Assembly: GCF_001411555.2 (NCBI RefSeq)
Contig: NC_049907.1
Location: 11,092,622 to 11,156,621 of the forward strand
Length of the DNA: 64,000 bases
Origin: Juglans regia
Taxonomy: Eukaryota > Streptophyta > Magnoliopsida > Fagales > Juglandaceae
Direction of reading: 5' to 3'
In this document: positions 57,542-64,000 of the stretch, piece by piece
Layout: every line of letters starts with the position of its first letter
Position numbering within the stretch: position 1 is the first letter of the stretch
Position numbers and translations under genes: made by a program
Notes under the pieces: generated by a model
What the model saw: only the letters and a program-made list of their open reading frames with translations
Database searches by the model: none
Told to the model about the DNA's origin: nothing

Positions 57542-58029
57542 AAGGGGTGGGTAGTGGGGCCCTGCACCCCACCCCACCCCACCCCGCCCCTGTCTGCCGC
57601 ACCTTCGCATGGTGGGGTGGGCAACCCCACTCCGCCTATGCAGGGGTGGTGGCCCCGCCCTGCATTTCCCCCGCCCCACCCCTGCTTGCATGTTTATATA
57701 TATATGAACATAAATATATATATTTATATTTTACAAATATATATTACAATTTGGTAGACTTGTTCACAAAGTATGCACTAGCAAATTTAAAAACTATATA
57801 GTTTTTTAATCACTTTTGTACAAAATTTAAATTTACAATTTGGGTCTAAAAATATATTTTTAATCACTTTTGGATCTAGGAATAATTTTTAAACCTAGTG
57901 GAATGTAGTCTATTTTTTAAGTAAACATGAGACGAGTCAGATTGGGAATCCGCGCGGGATGTGGGGGTGGGGACGAGGGTGAAAACCCCACTTGGGCGGG
58001 GTGCGGCGAAGGGGCCGAGGCCACCCCTT
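57542..58029. mobile_element. MITE with GC-rich inverted arms
   Basis: The left arm AAGGGGTGGGTAGTGGGGCC with CACCCCACCCCACCCC runs is complemented by the right arm GCGGGGTGCGGCGAAGGGGC then CGAGGCCACCCCTT. The middle (57690-57925) is AT-rich. Such very GC-rich arms around an AT core are seen in some plant hAT MITEs. No clear target duplication was found. Pro-rich small frames here are compositional. Confidence 0.6.
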
Positions 58030-58370
58030 CAATTTTTTGGTATATATACCTTCAAAAGATTTATCTCACCTTCAGATACATACTCACGTATCTTATGGTA
58101 TTGCATCGCGAGATGCTTTGTTCTTGCATAATAAACCTTATTTCTTGCTAGAAGAAATCAATTAAGTAGGCAATACTTATCCTAGTATATATATTGCTAC
58201 TATAACTAAAAGATGTTGATGTTTCTTGTATACATGCCAAGTTGACTTAGAAGCCATTCCCTCCATTTGCCTCATTGGCTATATTTATGGCTACCTAATA
58301 TTCAATCTGACAATACCATCACCATCTAAATTGTAGACTTCTAGTTGATTGCAACTTTAACAAGGGCATA
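58030..58370. other. Spacer, no gene
   Basis: AT-rich sequence between the GC-rich MITE and the CACTA-like terminus; nothing recognised. Confidence 0.35.
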
Positions 58371-58486
58371 AACTACAACAAATTTGAGCTTTTGGGACAA
58401 AATTATTTAGAGACTTTCGTCCCTAAAAGTCATTTTTTGGGACGAAATTTAAATGTCTTCCCAAAAAATTGATGACTTTATAAAAT

Positions 58487-58770
58487 CGTTCGAACGGTCA
58501 AATAACCGTTCGAACAGTTTTTTTGTGACGAATTAAATCGTCTAAAAAAGGTTTTCCTATTCGAACGGTAAAAAAAACTTTCGAAAGGTAAAATCTTGGT
58601 GGGGAAGTAATTTATTATGGCGGGTAAAGTTCACAATCGTTTGAATGATAATTTTTTGTGTTCGAACGGAAAATATTTGTTGGCAAAACTTGGCGGGAAG
58701 ATTTCTAAACCGTTCGAACGGAATATATTTAGTTAAAACATATTCAAGCACCACCGTTATACATTCGAAG
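58487..58770. repeat. CCGTTCGAACGG palindrome cluster, left
   Basis: The 12-bp perfect palindrome CCGTTCGAACGG and close variants occur at about 58487, 58506, 58559, 58670 and 58710, with more diverged ones between. As subterminal repeats they are candidate binding sites for a TNPA-like protein. Confidence 0.8.
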
Positions 58771-58779
58771 GTATAATAT

Positions 58780-59271
58780 TAATCTCTGTACGAAAATCAA
58801 AATAAAAAAAAAATATATATCATATATACAAATTCATTAATTAATTTTATGTAATTAATTTAAAAATATTTTAATGATTTCTTTTATGTTAAATAAAATT
58901 TTTAGTTAAATAAATATTATCAACAATACACCACAAATAGAAACTACTGTGATACGAGGTCTCAACACACATCCTCGACTGCACCTAATTATCTCTCTAC
59001 TTGTGCCAGTCGAGTACTAAGTGTGACCTGAGTTGCATTATTGGCATTAATCTCTGTACGTAACTCATTAACCTTTGTACGTAACCCAGAGACGGTAGCC
59101 AAAATCTCTGTGCGCACTCAGACATGGCAGTTTGCACTGAATCAAAATCACTACTGATGTGTGTACGCTGATCTCAGCACGCAATATGCCGGCCATCTCC
59201 TCACGAGTAGATGTGCATGATGCCTCGGCCTGTGTAGATGTCTCACAAGCCGATACTCCAGTATCTCCCGG
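58780..59271. other. Non-coding interior and decayed ORF tail
   Basis: An AT-rich part is followed by minus-strand sequence (about 59270-58960) that still reads in pieces as CTAATGTRL- and coiled-coil-like residues (for example repeated NELRTEINAN-type wording from GTACGTAACTCATTAACC). This is probably the frayed C-terminus of the neighbouring ORF. Confidence 0.35.
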
Positions 59272-60183
59272 CTATGCATCTCTCTGAATCTCAGTCCTGT
59301 CAGGAGCAGCTCTACGAAAATGAAATCTCGAGTGTCCTTTGCTCTGTGACAGGGTGGTGCCGTTGATCGGTCCCATAGGCTCCCGGGAATGCTCGCCAGG
59401 TTCGGGCACGACCCCGACATGTAGCAAAAATCGAGTGATGAAGATCCCGAACAACAGTATATCTATCGTAATGAATCGTGCCTCTAATTGGATCCTCTCA
59501 AATATATAACCCACGAGGTTGATCGGGATGCCATGAGCGACTCGTATCATAAATCTCGCTTGATCCATGCCGACCTCAATCTTGTGCTACCGAGGATCAA
59601 TATTGTTGGCGATGATCAAATTCATTATCTTGAAGAAAGAAGATAAATCTACCTGCCCAATACTCTTCGTCCCATCATACACTAGAGCATCTAGACCAAC
59701 AATTAAGTCTCTGACCTTATGATCAGTAAGTGTATCTATCTCATCTGTGTAAACTGGTCCCTCGTCCTGAGACAACTCTGCATCACCTGAATGATCAGAC
59801 TCTCTAGGCAGCAGGTTCGGATAGGCATCAAGAAGCCTAGAAATATCCATATATGCAGCGAGTTTTTCCGCTAAAAATATAACAGGAGCTCCTTGGACAC
59901 AGATCCTGTATGCCCATTCATTGTCTGGGCTGGAACCACCGAGCTCTTTATAGAACTCAGTAATGATCTCAATGTAGGAAATGAGCTCCATTCCTTCTTC
60001 TCGCTAATCTAAGATTGGTGCCCAACCACGATCATTGAATACTGATGGGAGGGAATGACCCTCCCATATAAGAGCCACAAAATCATACAGTTTTACATGT
60101 CGCTCAAGTAAAACAGTCCGCTCTCGAACTGTTTGGATGAAAGGTTCCCCTGACCTACCACGTTTACGGCCCCTATAAGACAT
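59272..60183 (-). pseudogene. Putative plant transposon protein ORF, two nonsense codons
   Basis: One frame runs from ATG 60183 (MSYRGRKRGRSGEPFIQTVR, basic start) through RHVKLYDFVALIWEGHSLPS and DRGWAPILD, a TAG at about 60004-60006, then FYKELGGSSPDNEWAYRICV and IGQVDLSSFFKIMNLIIANN. A second TAG is at 59587. It then continues with KIEVGMDQARFMIRVAHGIP, INLVGYIFERIQ and FGIFITRFLLHVGVVPEPGE. This is the 'putative plant transposon protein' domain (PF20167 type, from memory), usually found in a region that specifies neither transposase nor integrase. Apart from the two stops the frame is intact over 304 codons, so the loss is recent or the stops are base-calling errors. Its role is unknown. 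Confidence 0.75.
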
Positions 60184-60359
60184 TATGATGAACCTAAATT
60201 TTAAAAATAAAATATATATTCAACATTAGTGATAAAATCTAATTACGACGAAAAGATTTACAAAATTATATACTAATAACAATTTAATATTCATAGAATA
60301 ATTCAATGAAATGATGAAAACAATTTAATAAGCTAATAAAATGTAAATGGCTCAAATTT

Positions 60360-60910
60360 AATATAAAGTGTTCGAACGATTCAATATATGGTCAAACGGA
60401 CACTAAAAGCCATTTGAATGTTTTAAAACTGTTTGAACGTACGGGTTAAATCGTTCGAACACATTCGAACGGAAACCAGATCTAGCTCGGCCATTGTTGA
60501 GTCAACTCAGCGGCCATGAAAAACATCCAAAAATGCATCGATTCCGTGGTTTCTTCGACAAAACACATACTACTCTTCATTTCTAAACATCCTATGGTGG
60601 ATTTATGGTGTTCTACGGTGACTATTGATGAAAAAATATAATTTTTCTAGAAAAAACAAATAAAACCATAAAATCATAAAGTAGACGGTAAAATAACTTT
60701 TTAAAATGCATACATTCACTTGGGAGGAAGTGTGTTTGACGTAGGTCCTGATTACGGCGGCAGACGACGACAATTAATATATATGTGCGTGAGAGAAAGT
60801 CTTACCCACGATAACTTATATGTGCATAACCGTTCGAACGTCATATTTGACCATTCGAACGGTTTTAAACTATCGTTCGAATGTTAATATTTAACGTTCG
60901 AATGGTATTT
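60360..60910. repeat. CCGTTCGAACGG palindrome cluster, right
   Basis: The palindrome and variants recur at about 60371, 60395, 60430, 60451, 60463, 60829, 60852, 60874 and 60892, upstream of the minus-strand ORF. Together with the left cluster this brackets the ORF. Confidence 0.8.
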
Positions 60911-61297
60911 GTTTTAATTTTAGTAAAAATTTATATTAAATGTATATTATATTTATAATCCTATAAATTAATATAATATATACTATTATAGTAGATTATA
61001 TATACTGTAATATATATATGTAATATTACAATATATTATATGTAATATTATAATATATTTTAATATATATTATGATAGTATAATACTTTAGATAAAAACA
61101 TAATAACTTATATGTATTTTATTATAGTATAATAGTAATATATCATAATACTTTACTATCAAAGTGTTATATATGAGATTGTAATATATATGATAGCAAA
61201 TAGTATTATATGCTATGAGTTTATACTTAACTAATATATATCATACTATATATTCGATTATACTTTACTATATAAGGCATATATGATACTATACGAC

Positions 61298-61333
<36 letters not shown>

Positions 61334-61363
61334 TATATATTACTAATATACTATCATTTTCAG
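60911..61363. other. TA-rich non-coding stretch
   Basis: Dense TATAATATATTAT-type sequence, closed by a (TA)n-(GA)n microsatellite at about 61299-61333. No gene. It ends at the TTTTCAG acceptor at 61355-61363. Confidence 0.6.
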
Positions 61364-61881
61364 GATTTCCGACCTGAAGAATTGGGAAAATTTTGTGACA
61401 TGTTGGATGATCCATCATATAAAGTAAATTAAATGAATTCTTTACGTATCATATTTGTAATTTTTCACTTACTAACTTTTACAACTTCTATGCAGAAGCG
61501 AAGTTTTATAAGCAAAACGAATAGATCAAAGTTAAAGATTCATCATCATGCAGGCTCAAGATCTTTCCATCGACTCTATCAGAAATTGGTAATGTATTTT
61601 TTTTTTAATTTTTTTTATTCTATGTAGTTTGTTTTTAATATAGATTTTAGATCTTAACAATGTTTCTTGTAGAAAGAATCAGACACCAATTTTGATCTGA
61701 CAAAATTATATACTGCATCACATTCTAATAGTAATGGAAAGTGGACTCATCCCGATACTGGTGAGAATTATGTAAGTATTATAATTTCTTTTAATTAACT
61801 ATATTTAAATTATTGTGTCAATATTAATTTTATATGTTTTGTGTAGAATAAAATGGTTGCCCTCTGTGCTAAAGTTGAATC

Positions 61882-63599
61882 TAGGGCTGAGCACCGACCC
61901 TTTCGGAGTCAAAGGGCCCAACCTCCAACTCCGACTCCTACTTTGTCGGAGGTCGAATCTGACCTTCGACTCCGACTCCGAGACATATAGAATCCGCTCC
62001 GACTCCGACTTGGACTTGTCGGACCGAGTCATATTTTTTTATTTTTTTTTTATTTTTTAACTTCATATTTGACCCACTTTTAAAAAAAAAAAAAAAATTG
62101 TGGGCTTTGAAATTTCAATTTTCTCAACATTACAATCTAAACTAATAGAAATGACGCCGTATTGTATAGTAGTATACTAATTTATATGAATTTATTTTAT
62201 ATATTACATATATATATGAAAATTCATAAAAAAATATATGATATATATATTATTATATATGAACATTAAAAAAAGGCACCGTATACGAAATATTAGTAAT
62301 ACACTAATATACTTGATATATATATATATTAAATCTCTAATCTCTTATACTTGATATATATATTAATATATATAAATATTAGTAATACACTAATAGTATT
62401 AGTATATTAGTATTAGTATTAATATTAGTTATACTAGTAGTGATATTAGTTATACTAATACCTATATTAGTATTAGTTATTATTAATACTATATATTATA
62501 GTATTATACTAATAGTGATATTAATACTATATATAGTTATAGTGATTAGTATAACTATATTAGTATTAGTTATAGTGATTTAGTATAACTATATTAGCAT
62601 AAGTTATAGTGATTTAGTATAACTATATAATATATTAGTATAAGTTATAGTGATTTAATATAGTTATAATACTATAAGTTATAACTATAGTCTATATTAG
62701 TATTAGTATTAATTATAGTGATTAGCATAACTATATATTAGTATTTGCTATAGTGATTTAAATTTAGTATAACTATATAATAGTATTAGTATAAATATTA
62801 TACTAACTATATCACTGATAGTATTAGTATACTAATGTCTAATACTAGTATATCACTATAGTTAATAGTATCATATAGTAATATAGTATTAGTAATTAAT
62901 ACTATAGTGATTTATATAGTAATTTATATATAGGCTTAAAGTGGTTTACTAATAGTATTAATATTAGGCCATAAATCTAATTATTGTACTAATGTATATT
63001 AGAATTACTAATATATTTATCAAAAGGAATATGTTGAGAATTTATTAGGTCAAAAAATATAATTAATACAAGATATTGTTATATAAAATTCATATGAATA
63101 ATACTTTAGTTATTATACATTAGTATTATATGTTATTATAAATTTATAGATTAGTGTTTATCCATTAGTATCTGTATTACAATATTACATGTTGATGTTA
63201 TTATGCATCTTAGTGTTTATAGTATATTATATATACATTAGTATTACATGCTATTATATTTATACATTAGTAATTTAGAAAAACATGGTAGTAATATTGT
63301 AAATTTTTAATAGTATAATATTTACATATAGTCATATACTAAACTATTATTAGTCAATTTAGTCTATATATTATAGTATAAATATATTATTTAACTAGTA
63401 TATTATTGATTTTAACTAACTATATAAGATATAGTTGTATAAAATTTAAATAATTAATATATAGAAAAACACATCAGAGGCGGAGTCGGTTCATCAATGA
63501 CTCTGACTCCGACTTCCAAGAGGAAAAAAAACTCCGGCTCTGACTCCGACAAGTCGGAGCCGGAGCGGAGTCAGATTGTCGGATTTTTTCTCAGTCCTA
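61882..63599. mobile_element. hAT-like non-autonomous element, 'CCGACTCCGACTCC' arms, 8-bp duplication
   Basis: The termini TAGGGCTGAG and TCAGTCCTA form a short inverted repeat. The flanking 8-mers are GTTGAATC and GCTAAATC (6 of 8 identical). Subterminal arms are rich in CTCCGACTCC / GGAGTCGGAG in inverted arrangement (61930-62030 and 63478-63585). Between them lies about 1.4 kb of almost pure AT sequence built on TTAGTATTAGTATA words (62140-63440). No transposase is present. Confidence 0.82.
62140..63440. repeat. AT-only low-complexity core (ATTAGTAT words)
   Basis: ATTAGTATTAGTTATAGTGA-type phrases are shuffled and repeated throughout with very few G or C bases. It lies inside the hAT-like element and has no coding potential. 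Confidence 0.85.
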
Positions 63600-63702
63600 G
63601 CTAAATCAGATCATAATTCATCAACAAGTGATGTTAAAATTTTTACACAAGTTCTGGGTCAACATTCGGGCTACTTGAGGGGTTTGGGTCGCTGTGTAAA
63701 GC

Positions 63703-64000
63703 AATGTTTTGAATACCGTACCGGATGCCATACCGGTCAAGGCACTTGAACGAAATATTTCGATATCGGTATCGTTTCGGGATAGTCCATATATGAATAA
63801 ATTATATATATAAATAAATTATATATAAATACATATATATATATATAAATTATAAATAACCTAATCTGAATTGGAGGTCAAAAAATTAGCTTGTAGTTTG
63901 AAAAAATGAAAAAAAAATTAAAAATCGAAATATCAGCCGGTACGAAACACATATGAAATCTGTACCGGCCACTGGGCCGGTATGGAAAATTTTGGCCGTA
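63703..64000. mobile_element. MITE with 'ATACCGGTC' ends, cut by the window edge
   Basis: From about 63703, TTTTGAATACCGTACCGGAT and GCCATACCGGTCAAGGC open an AT-rich body. The distal part has GCCGGTACGAAAC, TCTGTACCGGCC and GGGCCGGTATGG. The inverted pairing of ACCGGT and CCGGTA words indicates a hAT-type MITE whose right end is outside the window. Confidence 0.6.

Larger units (their letters stand above)
61364..63701 (+). pseudogene. Transposase_24-type gene of the CACTA element, split by a hAT-like insertion
   Basis: Exons with GT-AG borders, all phase 0: 61364-61423 (DFRPEELGKFCDMLDDPSYK), 61496-61588 (KRSFISKTNRSKLKIHHHAG, then RSFHRLYQKL), 61673-61771 (KESDTNFDLTKLYTASHSNS, then GKWTHPDTGENY) and 61847 onward (NKMVALCAKVES). 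The order N-[K/R]-x-K-HxxGSxSFxR..., LYxxSHxxxxGxW and NKM is the Transposase_24 (PF03004) pattern of plant CACTA elements. At 61882 a 1718-bp element interrupts. Removing it with one 8-bp duplication resumes the same frame: STSDVKIFTQVLGQHSGYLR, then GLGRCVK (63608-63701). A further MITE begins right after. The upstream exons are missing or unrecognised. Confidence 0.8.
58371..64000. mobile_element. CACTA-like transposon, left end to window end, with nested elements
   Basis: The end AACTACAACAAATTTGAGCT differs from a canonical CACTACAACAAA terminus by its first base. The next 400 bp carry subterminal GGGACGAAATTT and CCGTTCGAACGG repeats. Inside are a minus-strand plant-transposon-protein ORF (60183-59272) and a plus-strand spliced Transposase_24 gene (61364 onward), both families carried by plant CACTA elements. 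No Transposase_21 (TNPD) gene is visible and the right end lies beyond the window. At least two other elements are nested at 61882 and about 63703. Confidence 0.7.

Noticed and set aside
57547..57801. Pro-rich frames
   Set aside because: They result from CCCCACCCC runs in the GC-rich MITE arm.
59151..59420. 89-aa frame overlapping the transposon ORF
   Set aside because: It is in another frame of the same minus-strand region. The 60183-59272 frame has the domain match.

Overview
This window is plant nuclear DNA, most likely from a woody eudicot. The evidence is a spliced plant kinesin-light-chain-related gene, TATA-type plant LTRs, plant L1 LINEs with DUF4283-type ORF1, and CACTA, PIF/Harbinger and hAT elements. 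A repeat family built on GATGAG/CTCATC words with AT-rich arms recurs at least eight times. I associate that family with Fagales genomes such as walnut or hickory, but this is an inference from memory and I ran no search. Only one host gene looks intact. Almost everything else is nested mobile DNA, organelle-derived DNA, or AT-rich sequence without visible genes.

Layout, left to right. About 600-8640 resembles plant mitochondrial intergenic DNA, with half of a mitochondrial-type trnP and a degraded plastid-type rps19 piece. It is split by a Ty1/Copia element (2217-7059, minus strand, 318-bp LTRs, GAGCT target duplication). Positions 9041-11852 hold the host gene, a three-exon TPR protein of the KLCR/CMU family encoding 582 aa. 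From 12.5 to 18.3 kb there are GATGAG-type MITEs, including one giant hairpin, a dispersed repeat, a 39-base G run and a low-complexity 'GCTCGCC' field. A PIF/Harbinger transposon with TTA target duplication fills 18342-22226; it carries a broken transposase and three tandem-repeat arrays. A CACTA end at 24328 lies just upstream of a captured exon of a brassinosteroid-signalling-kinase-like gene. More MITEs follow, then a Tat-like Ty3 element (LTR at 28424) that has lost RT, RNase H and most of integrase.

Positions 34.7-45.3 kb hold a probable long LTR fragment, a 5'-truncated LINE (+), a full-length L1 LINE (minus, 38281-44150, 11-bp target duplication, mutated RT active site) and another LINE tail. 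Positions 45497-52839 form a Ty3 chromovirus-like element with very long and unequal LTRs and only a scrap of gag between them. Positions 52.8-58.3 kb contain small MITEs in otherwise featureless sequence. From 58371 to the window end lies a second CACTA-like element. It has a minus-strand plant-transposon-protein ORF flanked by clusters of the palindrome CCGTTCGAACGG, and a plus-strand spliced Transposase_24 gene. A 1.7-kb hAT-like element interrupts that gene with an 8-bp duplication, after which the reading frame resumes.

I found no microbial-type defence or metabolic system here. The parts most worth following up are the 58-64 kb CACTA element and its nested insertion, the kinase-exon capture near 25.1 kb, and the repeat-filled PIF/Harbinger element.
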